In this document: one piece after another, positions 37,543-47,966 of the stretch
How the letters are laid out: each line of letters starts with the position of its first letter
Position numbering within the stretch: the stretch's first letter is position 1
Assembly: GCF_007995155.1 (NCBI RefSeq)
Contig: NZ_CP042593.1
Span: forward strand, 3,142,001-3,206,000
Length of the DNA stretch: 64,000 nucleotides
Source of the DNA: Cytobacillus dafuensis
GTDB lineage: Bacteria; Bacillota; Bacilli; Bacillales; Cytobacillaceae
Reading direction: 5' to 3'
Position numbers and translations under genes: made by a program
Notes under the pieces: model-generated
Told to the model about the DNA's origin: nothing
What the model saw: the letters and a program-made list of their open reading frames with translations, nothing else
The model's database searches: none

Positions 37543-39043
37543 TTTTTCTCTCACTTAAAAGTATTTCTGCCAAATGATTTTTCCAATGAAAAGAAGACTC
37601 AATTTTAATAGAAGGCTCTTTTGTTATAAAGGAATAGAATTCACTATAATCAACTCCACAGCAATCACAACAGTTCTTCATCTCTATTGTCTTTTCTTCA
37701 TTAAAATAGTTCAAGATCTTTTTTCTACGGCACTCCGTTAATTGTGTCCATCTATACATTTCTTGAATCTTGTTCAACTTTATCAGCATGCGCTCGTTTA
37801 TGAACTTCTTTAATTGATCAATTGTTTTTTCTATGTGGGCTCCATTATTACACTGTAAAAAGGCTTCGACCATTCTCCATTGGTTGTCTGTGAACCCTGA
37901 AACTCTTTTTATTTCACTTTCAAAAAGGCTTAAATTATTCAGTGCTTCACGATGTTCCATCAGCCATTTATATAACCAATCTAATTGTGCATCACTTGGC
38001 AGCTCTCCTTCAACGAGCTGATTAGGAAGTTGCTCATCCCCAGGGGAATATAGTAATAGAGCTAGACTTTGTTTTCCATCTCTTCCAGCACGCCCAATTT
38101 CTTGTAAATATGATTCAAGCTGAAGTGGCATGTGAAAATGAATGACATAGCGAATATTATCTTTATTTATTCCCATTCCAAAAGCACTTGTCGCACAAAT
38201 CACATCTAGTTGACCTTGGATAAATTGTTGCTGAATTAATATTCTAGTTTCTTGCTCCAATCCTCCATGGTATGCAGCTACCTTACTGAATCCTCTTTCT
38301 TTAAATAACGACACCATCTGTTCAGACAATTTCTTACTTGAAAAATATATAATTCCTGGCCCTTCCAAACTCGTAATAAGCTCAACCAATCTTTCCGTTT
38401 TCTCTTTATAAGTTCTAATGCTTTCCACTATTAACGATATATTCGGACGGTCAACAGAATAAATAAATTCCTCCCATTCCCCTATTTTTAGAGAAGTGAT
38501 AATATCATCTTTAACTTCAGGGGTGGCTGTTGCCGTCAATGCAAGTGTTAATGGCGACCCTAATCTCTCTCTAATCTCTCCAAGCTTATTATAATCTGGT
38601 CTGAAATCATATCCCCATTGTGAAATACAATGGGCTTCATCAATTACAAATAAGTCAATACCAATTTCTTTAAGCTTATTCATTACTTGATCGGATCTAA
38701 GCATCTCTGGCGATAAAAAAATAAATTTATATTTACTCAATTGATGCAGAGCTTGATATTTTTCCTCATGTGATAAAAAGGAATTTAAAGCTATCACTCT
38801 CTTTTCACCATTCATCATCATCTGCTCCACTTGATCCTGCATCAAGGACAAAAGAGGAGAAACAATAACTATTTTCCCTTTTAATAAATATCCTGGCAAT
38901 TGGTAGCACAACGATTTACCAGTACCAGTTGGAAGCATGGCTATTGTATGTTTCCCATCTAGAATGGAGGAAATTATTTCTTTTTGACCAATTCTAAAAG
39001 AAGAATAATTGAAATGCTTTTGGAGCACATCTTCAAGCTTCAT
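37532..39043 (-). CDS. recQ: ATP-dependent DNA helicase RecQ, short form
   Basis: Superfamily 2 helicase acting in recombination and repair. Walker A is LPTGTGKSLCYQLP (36-49), the DEAH box is in VIDEAHCISQWGYDFRPDY, and the RQC zinc cysteines are in ECRRK...NCCDCCG near residues 435-460. At 503 residues it lacks the C-terminal winged-helix/HRDC region of the 610-residue enteric RecQ, as does the B. subtilis YpbC form. It overlaps ypbB by 4 bp and ypbD by 11 bp. Confidence 0.95.
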   Translation of the reverse strand: MKLEDVLQKHFNYSSFRIGQKEIISSILDGKHTIAMLPTGTGKSLCYQLPGYLLKGKIVIVSPLLSLMQDQVEQMMMNGEKRVIALNSFLSHEEKYQALHQLSKYKFIFLSPEMLRSDQVMNKLKEIGIDLFVIDEAHCISQWGYDFRPDYNKLGEIRERLGSPLTLALTATATPEVKDDIITSLKIGEWEEFIYSVDRPNISLIVESIRTYKEKTERLVELITSLEGPGIIYFSSKKLSEQMVSLFKERGFSKVAAYHGGLEQETRILIQQQFIQGQLDVICATSAFGMGINKDNIRYVIHFHMPLQLESYLQEIGRAGRDGKQSLALLLYSPGDEQLPNQLVEGELPSDAQLDWLYKWLMEHREALNNLSLFESEIKRVSGFTDNQWRMVEAFLQCNNGAHIEKTIDQLKKFINERMLIKLNKIQEMYRWTQLTECRRKKILNYFNEEKTIEMKNCCDCCGVDYSEFYSFITKEPSIKIESSFHWKNHLAEILLSERKNEE

Positions 39044-40098
39044 ACTTTTTCACCAACTCGAGTCAATACTAAGCGAATTTCAAAATAATCTGCATCTGGT
39101 ATGAATTGTCGTATTTGCTTTAACTGTTTTGAATTACTCGCCATTATTGCATTTAAGATTAATTCTTGTTTTTCTGTGGAAACAAACGAGGAAATATCAA
39201 AACCGCTGCAGTTTAATGATATTTCAACGATATGATCCTCTATTGTATTTCTTTTAAGTCTTCGAATTCGGGCAATCTCCTCTATAAAGAAGCCTTTTTT
39301 GATCAAATCATAAGTCTTCTTTGCAGAGTGAGTTAGTGATACATTTTCTTTATCTTCCGTTACAAACAATCTCAATATTGGAAAATCAGTCGGATTCGCC
39401 TGGATAGTTTCAAGCATATAATGAATTAGTCCTTTAAACCGGAATTGATAAGTATCATTATCCAAGTTCATTTTTTCAGCAGCTTGGCTCGAGGTAAGTC
39501 CAATAATCTGATACCCTGTTAATCTTAATACAAGTAACGAAGGGTCAATTTCTCTATATCCTTCAAGGCACTCTACTAATTCTTTGTAAAGTTTAACGCC
39601 GAGTTCTTCTCTGTTCAACCCAGTACCTTGTATAAAACCTTTAAGCCAAAAATGAACTTCTTTTTTTCGTTGAATCGGGATAAACTTTGAATCCCAGCTT
39701 TTCAAATGCGAAACGACTTGTACCGCTAGTGACAGCCTTTCCCAAAATAGCTCTGTTACTTGATGGAATTTCCAACCATTTAACGACTTAGGAATTGGCT
39801 GTTTCTCAAAAAACAATTTCATCTGGTTTAATCCATCTGAAGTTAATCGAAAGCGTTGCTGAGGAAAGCCTTCTAGAAATCCTTGTTTTTCCATTTCCAA
39901 AACCAATTCCTCAAATTCAATACGTGTTAAGTCAGTAAAAGTATGGAAAAGGTTTGTTAATTGAAAGAAATGAGCATCTTGTATAGTTTGAGCAGACTTT
40001 TTCCCCTTCAATAAGTGAAAAATTGAATAGATGGTTCGCTGAGCATCAATACGATGTAAACAAAATAATATTAGCATCTTTATTAAAGAGTCATTCAT
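39040..40098 (-). CDS. ypbB: YpbB-like protein with C-terminal helix-turn-helix
   Basis: 352 residues. The C-terminal third has a helix-turn-helix of the HTH_40 type (TYDLIKKGFFIEEIARIRRLKRNTIEDHIVE, about 262-292). The N-terminal part is helical without recognised motif. It is always upstream of recQ in Bacilli and here overlaps it by ATGA, so a role with RecQ is likely but unproven. It diverges from fer. Confidence 0.8.
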   Translation of the reverse strand: MNDSLIKMLILFCLHRIDAQRTIYSIFHLLKGKKSAQTIQDAHFFQLTNLFHTFTDLTRIEFEELVLEMEKQGFLEGFPQQRFRLTSDGLNQMKLFFEKQPIPKSLNGWKFHQVTELFWERLSLAVQVVSHLKSWDSKFIPIQRKKEVHFWLKGFIQGTGLNREELGVKLYKELVECLEGYREIDPSLLVLRLTGYQIIGLTSSQAAEKMNLDNDTYQFRFKGLIHYMLETIQANPTDFPILRLFVTEDKENVSLTHSAKKTYDLIKKGFFIEEIARIRRLKRNTIEDHIVEISLNCSGFDISSFVSTEKQELILNAIMASNSKQLKQIRQFIPDADYFEIRLVLTRVGEKV

Positions 40099-40259
40099 TC
40101 GATCACCATATATGTATACTATTAAGGAATTAATAATACAATTTAGTATAGTTTAAAAATACTTCTATTTTTATTCTATCACGAATGAAAATAGAGAACC
40201 TCTTTAATTCTTACTTTTCTAAGAACCTTGTGTGATAAGCATTCTCAATACTTTTCCTA

Positions 40260-40288
40260 TTGAAAAGTTAAGCATTCAGTTTTACAAT
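40260..40288 (+). promoter_or_regulatory. Candidate SigA promoter for fer
   Basis: TTGAAA, 17 bases, TACAAT, about 80 bp upstream of the fer ATG. Confidence 0.6.
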
Positions 40289-40363
40289 AGGGATGAGGAA
40301 TTCGTTTCCATCTTTATAAAAGATCAAAATTAAGAATAATTCGCTTATTATTTTGGGAGGTAA

Positions 40364-40618
<255 letters not shown>

Positions 40619-40645
40619 TCATTTCTTGATATAAATTATTTATTG

Positions 40646-40677
40646 CTCCCTTACTCTAAGATGTAAGGGAGTTTTTT
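40646..40677 (+). terminator. fer terminator
   Basis: CTCCCTTAC and GTAAGGGAG with TTTTTT. Confidence 0.9.
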
Positions 40678-40692
40678 ATAGAATCAATAATA

Positions 40693-40722
40693 AAAAGCAA
40701 CGGTGCAGGCCGTTGCTTTTTT
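40693..40722 (-). terminator. ribU terminator
   Basis: AAAAGCAACGG and CCGTTGCTTTT stem with T run on minus, 11 bp past the ribU stop. Confidence 0.88.
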
Positions 40723-40732
40723 AATTTCAATA

Positions 40733-41317
40733 TTAAGCTGCACTTTTTAATGATTTTTGCTTGCTAATCCAAGTGTTCATCCTTGCAAAAATAAGCATAA
40801 ATACGGTCGTAATGATTAGACCTTTTATAATATTAAACGGCAAAATGCCTTTTATAATCATTGTACGCATTTCAGGCGCTGACATGGCAGGCATATTTAA
40901 GAAGAATGTATAGGCAGGTAAAATGAGAAAATAATTTAACACACTCATCATAATTGCCATTATAAACGTTCCAGCTACTAAACCAAAAGTCATGCCTTTT
41001 TTTGTTTTTAGCTTGTTATACACATAGTAAGTTGGTAGAACAAACAAAATACCCGCAATAAAATTGGAAATATGGCCAACAGGTACACCAGTAGCACTAC
41101 CTGTCATGAAATAATCTAAAATATTTTTAAACAATTCAACTAAAATTCCAGCCACTGGTCCAAAGATTAACGCTGCGATTAATGCAGGGATATCGCTGAA
41201 GTCAATCATAAGAAATTGCGGAAATGGCGGCATCGGAAAATTCAACAGCATTAATACATAAGCTATACTGCTTAACATCCCAATTGAAACTAAAGCTTTA
41301 ACTGAAAATCTATTCAT
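40733..41317 (-). CDS. ribU: Riboflavin ECF transporter S component RibU
   Basis: Membrane protein that binds riboflavin/FMN and works with the shared ECF energising module (not in this window). 194 residues with about six helices; the N-terminal MLNFPMPPFPQFLMIDFSD segment and ALIFGPVAGILVELFKN are RibU features. An FMN riboswitch lies in its leader, which fixes the substrate assignment (formerly ypaA/fmnP). Confidence 0.95.
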   Translation of the reverse strand: MNRFSVKALVSIGMLSSIAYVLMLLNFPMPPFPQFLMIDFSDIPALIAALIFGPVAGILVELFKNILDYFMTGSATGVPVGHISNFIAGILFVLPTYYVYNKLKTKKGMTFGLVAGTFIMAIMMSVLNYFLILPAYTFFLNMPAMSAPEMRTMIIKGILPFNIIKGLIITTVFMLIFARMNTWISKQKSLKSAA

Positions 41318-41392
41318 GTTCCTCTCTCCTAATTAGGACTATCTCTCCTAAAGAAGAAAGGTTCAGCAGTCAAAGTTAAGCCCAGACAAAAT

Positions 41393-41420
41393 AAAAACCC
41401 CAAGTATGACACTTGAGGGA
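41393..41420 (-). terminator. Riboswitch-controlled terminator of ribU
   Basis: CCTCAAGT and ACTTGGGG stem, loop GTCAT, then TTTTTATTTT on minus. It lies between the FMN aptamer and ribU, the expected expression platform of a transcriptional off-switch. Confidence 0.8.
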
Positions 41421-41486
41421 GATTTTCCAAGGCTCACTAAATAAACGTTCAAATAACCTGCAATTTTTGAACGTCTGCAGAACCTC

Positions 41487-41660
41487 CATCTTCTCCCATC
41501 CAGACTATACTGTCGGCTTTGGAATCACACCAAATCCTGCCCAAGCAAAGATATTATCCAAAATTGATATCGGATAAATGTCTCCTCTTAAAAAGGCTCG
41601 CGGGCTTAGAGAAACCTCTCATCACCGCCGGTCGGGAATTTCACCCTGCCCCGAAGATAG
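41487..41660 (-). ncRNA. FMN riboswitch (RFN element)
   Basis: Read on minus it has the conserved blocks in order: ATCTTCGGGGCAGGGTGAAA, TTCCCGACCGGCGGT, AGCCCGCGAGCC, GGATTTGGTGTGATTCC, AAAGCCGACAGT and TGGATGGGAGAAGATG. The outer P1 stem ATCTTC/GAAGAT closes it. FMN binding should favour the terminator at 41393 and stop ribU expression. Confidence 0.96.
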
Positions 41661-41879
41661 ACCGTATTGTATTTTACAAATAATATTATACTTGAAAGCA
41701 TAAAAAATGAAAAGGTTTACTCGTCAACTTTAATCAGTGATAAATATGACAATCTAACGACTTTATTAAATTAAAGCGATTACACGTTAAATATGCACAA
41801 TCAATTGAATTGACATATAACTATTGTTTTGTAAAATTATCGTCTCAATAAATCGGATTATCCTTTAATAAAAAAATAG

Positions 41880-41932
41880 AAGACATTAACCGACATCCTA
41901 CATTTTTACAGATGTCTATTAATGTCTTTTTT
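41880..41932. terminator. Terminator hairpin after the small ORF at 41981
   Basis: GACATTAA..GACATC pairs with GATGTC..TTAATGTC; both strands have T runs (TTTTTT on plus, TTCTATTTTTTT on minus). Confidence 0.7.
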
Positions 41933-41980
41933 AGGTTTATTTAACATTTTTCTAAAATTGATATTTCATTATCATTATTC

Positions 41981-42073
41981 CTAGAGCTTGTACATACTTC
42001 CTCCTATAAATAATAAGCTGATACAAAGCCCCATTAAACATGCAATAATAAATCGTTTTAAATAATCCCGCAT
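41981..42073 (-). CDS. Putative 30-residue single-span membrane peptide
   Basis: AGGAGG lies five bases before ATG at 42073. The peptide starts MRDYLKRF, has one hydrophobic helix (about 8-26, IIACLMGLCISLLFIGG) and ends MYKL. A terminator lies 50 bp downstream, so it looks like a free-standing gene in the otherwise unassigned 41661-42186 gap. No family recognised. Confidence 0.6.
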   Translation of the reverse strand: MRDYLKRFIIACLMGLCISLLFIGGSMYKL

Positions 42074-42186
42074 TTTTTCCTCCTACATCATTACATAATC
42101 CTAGACCTCTATTACAATATTCACACTATGCTGACTTGATCCTATTTAGAACCACATAAAGTAAAATATGCATTTTGACTATATAG

Positions 42187-42213
42187 AAAAAGACGAACCA
42201 AATGGATCGTCTT
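42187..42213 (-). terminator. sigX-rsiX terminator
   Basis: AAGACGA and TCGTCTT stem with TTTTTC on minus, 6 bp past the rsiX stop. Confidence 0.78.
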
Positions 42214-42218
42214 AACAA

Positions 42219-43457
42219 TTAATGGGTTATCGTTCGTTTATTAGCTGCGACTGGAACCTTAATTTCATGATCTAAATTAAATTTTCCTATTTTATCTATT
42301 TGTGCATTTTCCAATTTCACTGCATCATAATTGAATTCTTTTGCTGTTAGCAGAATGGCTTCAATTGTATGCAATGTTTTGGCGTCGTCATTAATAGTAG
42401 AGCCTTTCTTAAAGCGAATCGTCAATTTGTTTTCTGCAGGACCCTTTACTGTTTCAAACTGAATATCTTCAGGAATAGAAGGAATTAATTTCTCATTTCC
42501 CGTTCCCTTTCTCATTGATGAAAACGCATCTTCAATTGTACTTACTTCCTCACTATTTGGAACAATAAATGGTTTTGATTCTGCCTTGCTAGGATAATAA
42601 AAATAATAAGCATGGTTTCCAAACTGATCATCACCAGGCACAAATTTCTCAATCGTCCCATTATACCCAAAATCAATTCCAGGATTTCCATCTGTTGAAA
42701 AATTAGTTTCTTTAATATTTAAAGACTTCATCGTACTGGTTAAAACCTGAGATAAAATATTCTCAGTAGAACCTGAAAAACTATATGACTGATTTGCTGG
42801 AACATCAAAATTTAATATTTTTTTATCTTCTTCATATTTTAATTCAGCCATTAAAGGGTAATAATCGTACAAACCCCAGTCATTCTCAGTAAGCCTTTTC
42901 ATATTATCTTCAAAAAGTTTAAATTTTGTTTTATTCTCTTCATTTGAAACAATAATACTTACAGGCACAATAAATTCGACATTATCATCGGGTATAGCAT
43001 AAGTCAAAACTTCGCGACCAGCAATATCCTCTTCATAAACAGCCGTACTTTGATCCTCGGCCTCTATTGAGCGTAAACCAATATTTTCATTCATATCATT
43101 GCTTTCTTTTGCTGCAAAAGGTACTGCACTTTCATCATTGGTAGAATTTTGCTCTTTGTCTTGGGTTATATTCTTTTTTTCCATTGCTATCTCGGCACCT
43201 GATGAAGATTTATCTGCTGATTCCATTGATTTTTCTTCTGTATTCTGAAAATTAAATAGGCTGGGAACAAGTATGAATAATAAGAGTAAAGCTGCTGCAG
43301 TCGCTGCAGTTGGCATTATCCAAACTTTATGCTTTCGCCTGCTTAATTTTATTGAAATGTTTTGATAAATTTCCTGCGGATCCCGTTCATCTATAATTTT
43401 AGGAAGTTGGCCTAATAATTCCTCTATCTGCTCATCGCTCCACTCTGACTTCCTCAA
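42219..43457 (-). CDS. rsiX: Anti-sigma-X factor RsiX
   Basis: Membrane anti-sigma factor that holds SigX. 412 residues: a short cytosolic domain (about 1-45), one transmembrane helix (about 48-70), an acidic Ser/Glu/Lys linker (72-125), and a large extracytoplasmic domain without known motif. Start is TTG at 43457, overlapping sigX by 26 bp, with AAGGAGGGG nine bases upstream. Assignment depends on sigX linkage and topology; sequence of the outer domain is divergent. Confidence 0.85.
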   Translation of the reverse strand: MRKSEWSDEQIEELLGQLPKIIDERDPQEIYQNISIKLSRRKHKVWIMPTAATAAALLLLFILVPSLFNFQNTEEKSMESADKSSSGAEIAMEKKNITQDKEQNSTNDESAVPFAAKESNDMNENIGLRSIEAEDQSTAVYEEDIAGREVLTYAIPDDNVEFIVPVSIIVSNEENKTKFKLFEDNMKRLTENDWGLYDYYPLMAELKYEEDKKILNFDVPANQSYSFSGSTENILSQVLTSTMKSLNIKETNFSTDGNPGIDFGYNGTIEKFVPGDDQFGNHAYYFYYPSKAESKPFIVPNSEEVSTIEDAFSSMRKGTGNEKLIPSIPEDIQFETVKGPAENKLTIRFKKGSTINDDAKTLHTIEAILLTAKEFNYDAVKLENAQIDKIGKFNLDHEIKVPVAANKRTITH

Positions 43458-43983
43458 TATCCATCCCCTCCTTTCTTCTTTTATCTTCCATATGTCCTTT
43501 AAGAACCTTTAAGGCCCTATGCTGAGTCGTTTTTACCTTGCTTTCAGTCCAGTTTAATGCTTCAGCTGTTTCTGTAATCGTAAGCTCATGCATATATCTC
43601 ATAACAATAACTAATCTTTGATCAACCGTACAATGGTCAAGACATTGATAAATGAGCTGAATCTCTTCCTTTTGAATAGCAATTTCTTCAGGTATTGGAT
43701 ATTCATCCATTACCTGCTGTGTCGTCCAGTCAAACTTCTCTAATATTCTTTGTTTCCATCCTTTTTGTTTTCTGAAAGAATCGATCGCAACATTTCTAGC
43801 AATAGAAAAAAGCCAAGTTTTCTCACTGCTTTTTCCTTCAAAACGTTCATAGGATTTAAGAACTCTAATATATACCTCCTGAACTAGATCCTCAGCAAGT
43901 TCCTTGTTTTTGACCATATAAAAAAGAAATTGAAAAACATCATGATGATATTTTCTATATAATTCATCAAAAACGGAGTCCAT
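43432..43983 (-). CDS. sigX: ECF RNA polymerase sigma factor SigX
   Basis: 183 residues. Region 2 is YHHDVFQFLFYMVKNKELAEDL...TWLFSIARNVAIDSFR and region 4 is TVDQRLVIVMRYMHELTITETAEALNWTESKVKTTQHRALKVL. It closely follows B. subtilis SigX, which controls cell-surface charge modification genes. SigX and RsiX precede resE, as in B. subtilis. Confidence 0.94.
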   Translation of the reverse strand: MDSVFDELYRKYHHDVFQFLFYMVKNKELAEDLVQEVYIRVLKSYERFEGKSSEKTWLFSIARNVAIDSFRKQKGWKQRILEKFDWTTQQVMDEYPIPEEIAIQKEEIQLIYQCLDHCTVDQRLVIVMRYMHELTITETAEALNWTESKVKTTQHRALKVLKGHMEDKRRKEGMDIEEVRVER

Positions 43984-44083
43984 CAGTTCCCCTCCCCGTT
44001 CAATAAAATAGTCGTATATAACTAAATAAAAGTTACATTTGAATATAGATTCCTCTTTGAACTATTATACTTTTTCTCCTAAT

Positions 44084-44117
44084 AAAAAAGGAAGGATTTT
44101 TCTGTAAATCCTTCCCT
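44084..44117 (-). terminator. resDE terminator
   Basis: GGAAGGATTT and AAATCCTTCC perfect 10-bp stem with TTTTTTATT on minus, between resE and sigX. Confidence 0.88.
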
Positions 44118-44182
44118 TTTACGATAGCTTTTCAATTATAATGTTTCTTGTGAATCAAGAACAATCGGCACTTTTTTCTATA

Positions 44183-45964
44183 TTATTCTATATTTCGAGG
44201 AATAAATAGAGAAAATGTCGTACCATGGCCAACCTTACTTTGGACCGAAATTTGTCCCTTATGGGCATGAACAATATTTTTCACAATAGCAAGACCAAGT
44301 CCTGTCCCTGAACGACCTCGAGTTCTCGCTTTATCGGCTTTATAGAATCGTTCGAAAACAAAAGGAAGGTCTTCTTCCGGAATACCTGATCCCGAATCTA
44401 TGACCTCAATATATAAACCTCGATCGTCCGTATGCTCAGATACTGTCACTACTCCCGTATTTGGGGTGTGACGTATTGCATTATCAATTAAGTTTGTCAG
44501 CACTTGTTCCATTCCATCAGGATCGAAACAAAACCAAACCTCTTTATTACCAAGCTCAAGACTAAGCTGAATGTCTTTTTCTTTTGCTAGTCCTTGAAAC
44601 TTCCGGTTAATTTTTTGAAGAAAAGGATGAACCTCAACTTCTTCTTTTATTAATTGTATATGTCCTGCTTCCATTCTTGCAAGATCTAGAAGTTCATTCA
44701 CTAGCCTGCCCATTCTTAAAGATTCATCATATATGACTCTTGCCATTTCTTTCTTTTCTTCATCTGTTCCAGCGATATCATCTACAATTGCTTCACTATA
44801 ACCTTGCATCATAGCGATAGGTGTTCTAAGCTCATGTGAAACATTAGCGATAAAATCCTGTCTTAGCTTATCAAGCTGTCTTTCTTCGGTCATATCCCTA
44901 ATAACTGCAACTGCTCCGCGAATGTACTTATTATTATACAGTGGACTTACTATCATAACCCAAAATCTTCCTTGTATAGATATCTCGCCCACTTGCTCCT
45001 TTTCAGTATTTACAGCTTGCTGAAAAAGCTCCATAACTTTAGATGGGACAGCGGCAGTATCCTTGTTGCCTACATCCTGCTCATAGTACCAGTTATGCAA
45101 AAAACGTTCTGCTGGCGGATTCGTAATCAAAATCGTCCCATCATTATTAAAAGTAATAACACCATCTGCCATTCCACTTAAAATACTGGCAAGCTGCTCT
45201 TTTTCTTGGCTTAGTGCATTCATATTAAACTTCAACTGTTTTCCCATTTGGTTAAACGCAATTGCTAATTCACCAATTTCATCTTGAGATGGAAAAGGTA
45301 CCTTCGTATCAAATTTTCCTCTAGCAACCTCAAATGCTGCCTCACGCATTTTTCTTAACGGAGCAGTAATTCTTGTTGATAAGAAAAAAGCAAATATGGT
45401 AGTTAAGATTATTGCAACACCTGCAGCAAGAAAAATAAACTTTGTAGTCGAACTAGTTGTTTCTTGCATAACTTCTAGTGATTGATAAATATAAACCGCA
45501 CCATTTTTACTTGTAGTATCTTTTAGAGGTACACCGATGATTAATATTCTGGATTCATCTTTGCTATTATCTTTATTCTCATTAAATGAAGACATTTTTT
45601 TTACTGTTTTACCTTCAGTGATAACCTTTTGTAGATCAGCATCCTCAGTAAAATAATTAATTGGCAAATTGAATGATCTGTTTCCTTTTGGTGAGTAATA
45701 ATATTCCTCAGGGTTTGCCACTATGACAACCCCAGTGACATCATCGACTAATTCCCAAGAAATCTCCAACCCGATATCTCGATCATGCTCATCTAATATT
45801 CGTGCAATTTTCTGCGCTGTATTAGTTAGTCCTCTTTCCAATTCATTAATATGATAGCTTTCAAAAAACTCTAATAACATAATCGTTAAAATAAATAATA
45901 CAAAAGAAACAAGTAAAAGAATTGTAAACCAAAGTTTGCCTACAACGCTACGCCAAAGCATCAT
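44183..45964 (-). CDS. resE: Sensor histidine kinase ResE
   Basis: Senses redox/oxygen limitation and phosphorylates ResD. 593 residues: helix 1 (about 12-33), extracytoplasmic sensor (35-172), helix 2 (175-196), HAMP (197-250), PAS (about 258-355), phosphoacceptor H377 in [12 protein letters not shown], then the ATPase with [28 protein letters not shown] and GTGLGLAI. The start ATG overlaps the resD stop. All motifs for kinase and phosphatase function are intact. Confidence 0.95.
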   Translation of the reverse strand: MMLWRSVVGKLWFTILLLVSFVLFILTIMLLEFFESYHINELERGLTNTAQKIARILDEHDRDIGLEISWELVDDVTGVVIVANPEEYYYSPKGNRSFNLPINYFTEDADLQKVITEGKTVKKMSSFNENKDNSKDESRILIIGVPLKDTTSKNGAVYIYQSLEVMQETTSSTTKFIFLAAGVAIILTTIFAFFLSTRITAPLRKMREAAFEVARGKFDTKVPFPSQDEIGELAIAFNQMGKQLKFNMNALSQEKEQLASILSGMADGVITFNNDGTILITNPPAERFLHNWYYEQDVGNKDTAAVPSKVMELFQQAVNTEKEQVGEISIQGRFWVMIVSPLYNNKYIRGAVAVIRDMTEERQLDKLRQDFIANVSHELRTPIAMMQGYSEAIVDDIAGTDEEKKEMARVIYDESLRMGRLVNELLDLARMEAGHIQLIKEEVEVHPFLQKINRKFQGLAKEKDIQLSLELGNKEVWFCFDPDGMEQVLTNLIDNAIRHTPNTGVVTVSEHTDDRGLYIEVIDSGSGIPEEDLPFVFERFYKADKARTRGRSGTGLGLAIVKNIVHAHKGQISVQSKVGHGTTFSLFIPRNIE

Positions 45965-46683
45965 TCATTTATAACCTCGAACTTATAACCGACACCCCAT
46001 ACTGTAACAATCATTTTTGCTGCTTGCTCAGAGACTTTATTTAATTTCTCGCGTAAGCGCTTTACATGTGTGTCTACAGTTCGTAAATCCCCAAAAAATT
46101 CGTAATGCCATACTTCTTTAAGTAATTGTTCACGATCAAATACTTTATCTGGAGATTTCGCAAGAAAATAAAGCAATTCATACTCTTTCGGAGTCAAGCT
46201 AACTTCCCTTCCATCTGCTAATACACGATGGGCATCATGATCAATTGTTAAGTGAGGAAACACAATCACATCTTTTGTTGTTGTTTCTGCTTGAATAAAA
46301 GATGTTTTAGATGAACGGCGCAACAATGCTTTCACACGAAGAACCACTTCTCTCGGGCTAAAAGGCTTTACAATATAATCGTCCGTTCCTGCCTCAAATC
46401 CTTGAACTCTGTTTACTTCTTCGCCTTTAGCTGTCAGCATGATAACCGGAGTTGCTTTTTTCTCCCTAAGCTCCCTGCATACTTCAATTCCATCTTTACC
46501 AGGCATCATTAAATCAAGAAGAATGATGTCAAAATCATTAGCAAAAGCCTTTGTTAACGCCTCATTGCCGTCCTCCGCTTCTTCAATGATGAAATTTTCA
46601 CGCTCTAAGTACATTCTTAATAAACGTCGAATTCTTTCCTCATCATCCACAACTAAAATTCTAACATCCTTTTCCATATCCAT
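45961..46683 (-). CDS. resD: Response regulator ResD
   Basis: OmpR/PhoB-type activator of aerobic and anaerobic respiration genes, including resABC and ctaA in B. subtilis. The 240 residues have a receiver with phosphorylation site D57 (LLDLMMPG) and a winged-helix C-terminus with [25 protein letters not shown]. It begins 95 bp after resC; a hairpin lies between, suggesting a separate transcript as well. Confidence 0.96.
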   Translation of the reverse strand: MDMEKDVRILVVDDEERIRRLLRMYLERENFIIEEAEDGNEALTKAFANDFDIILLDLMMPGKDGIEVCRELREKKATPVIMLTAKGEEVNRVQGFEAGTDDYIVKPFSPREVVLRVKALLRRSSKTSFIQAETTTKDVIVFPHLTIDHDAHRVLADGREVSLTPKEYELLYFLAKSPDKVFDREQLLKEVWHYEFFGDLRTVDTHVKRLREKLNKVSEQAAKMIVTVWGVGYKFEVINE

Positions 46684-46726
46684 TATCCCCCAATTTAGTT
46701 CCCAAAAATGATTTATATTTTGAAAT

Positions 46727-46750
46727 AAGCCCCCACAAAGGTGAAGGCTT
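46727..46750 (-). terminator. Hairpin between resC and resD
   Basis: AAGCCTTCAC and GTGGGGGCTT pair with two G-U pairs; the T run is weak (ATTTC), so read-through into resDE is plausible. Confidence 0.4.
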
Positions 46751-46778
46751 TTAAAATTATTAATTATTTCATTAACTC

Positions 46779-47966
46779 TTAAGATCCTGCGTAAGAATGA
46801 AGACCAGCTAGAACAAGGTTAACAGCTACTAGATTAAACATAATGATAACAAATCCTATAACTGCAAGCCATGCAGACTTTTCACCATGCCATCCTTTAG
46901 ATAGTCGGAGATGGAGAAATGCTGCGTAGAAAAGGAATGTAATGAGCGCCCATACTTCCTTTGGATCCCATCCCCAAAAACGTGTCCAAGCAATTTGTGC
47001 CCAAATCATAGCAAATATCAACGCGCCAAGTGTAAAGATAGGAAACCCTATTAAAACAGAGCGATAGCCTATCTCATCTACTAAATCCAGATTAATATTT
47101 TTAACTATTGGTTGTAAAGCTGCACCTATACGTTTACGTAATATTAATCGAATCAGTAAATATAGTATAATTCCTGATACTATTGACCAAATAACTGTAT
47201 TCAATTTTTTTGCATTAATGATGGCAGGTACATCAACAATTGGTTCGAATTTCTCAGCCGTGAGCAATTCACCTTTATGAGGTCCTACCAATGCTGGCAT
47301 ATGATATTCCAATTTAGCTTCCGTGTCAGTTTTGTCGATCCAATTAAATTCAGCTTTATAATCCATTGCTGAAAAAGTGGAGGATACAATAATAAATCCA
47401 AGGGTACAAACTAAACCAAACATAATTGCCTCTAACCAAAAGGTCCTTTTACTTGCCTTGGATTGATCAATTGCTTTTATTAAATAAATAATCCCAGCTG
47501 CAAAACTAATTGCCAAAATTGCTTGCCCAACAGCAGCTGTCGTTACATGGATATGTAGCCAATCACTCTGCAAAGCAGGAATAAGCGGAGAAATCTCACG
47601 CGGGAACATGCTTGCATAGGCAATCATCAAAATAGCTACAGGAAGTGTAAATACTCCGAGCATTGGAGTTTTGTATATAAAATAGATGACAATGAATGCT
47701 CCTACAAGAGACATTCCAAAGAAAGTTGTAAACTCAAACAAATTACTTACTGGAGCATGACCAGCAGCAATCCAACGAGTAATAAAATACCCCAATTGTG
47801 CAGCAAAACCAACAATAGTAACAATAATCGCTAATTTCGCCCACTTATTTGGGCCCTTTTCTGCACTTTTCCCTTTTTTATCCTTTATAGAGCCAGCAAA
47901 TAAAACAGTGGCTACTAAATATAGGAAGAAGGATGCATATAATAAATTTCCACTAAGACTTACCAC
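46779..47966 (-). CDS. resC: Cytochrome c biogenesis protein ResC (CcsA family)
   Basis: System II haem handling protein. 395 residues with about eight helices and the haem-binding tryptophan-rich loop [14 protein letters not shown] near 335, plus conserved histidines in [14 protein letters not shown] and [11 protein letters not shown]. Start GTG at 47966 lies inside the 3' end of resB with GGGAGGGAG upstream. With ResB it delivers haem to apocytochrome outside the membrane. Confidence 0.95.
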   Translation of the reverse strand: MVSLSGNLLYASFFLYLVATVLFAGSIKDKKGKSAEKGPNKWAKLAIIVTIVGFAAQLGYFITRWIAAGHAPVSNLFEFTTFFGMSLVGAFIVIYFIYKTPMLGVFTLPVAILMIAYASMFPREISPLIPALQSDWLHIHVTTAAVGQAILAISFAAGIIYLIKAIDQSKASKRTFWLEAIMFGLVCTLGFIIVSSTFSAMDYKAEFNWIDKTDTEAKLEYHMPALVGPHKGELLTAEKFEPIVDVPAIINAKKLNTVIWSIVSGIILYLLIRLILRKRIGAALQPIVKNINLDLVDEIGYRSVLIGFPIFTLGALIFAMIWAQIAWTRFWGWDPKEVWALITFLFYAAFLHLRLSKGWHGEKSAWLAVIGFVIIMFNLVAVNLVLAGLHSYAGS

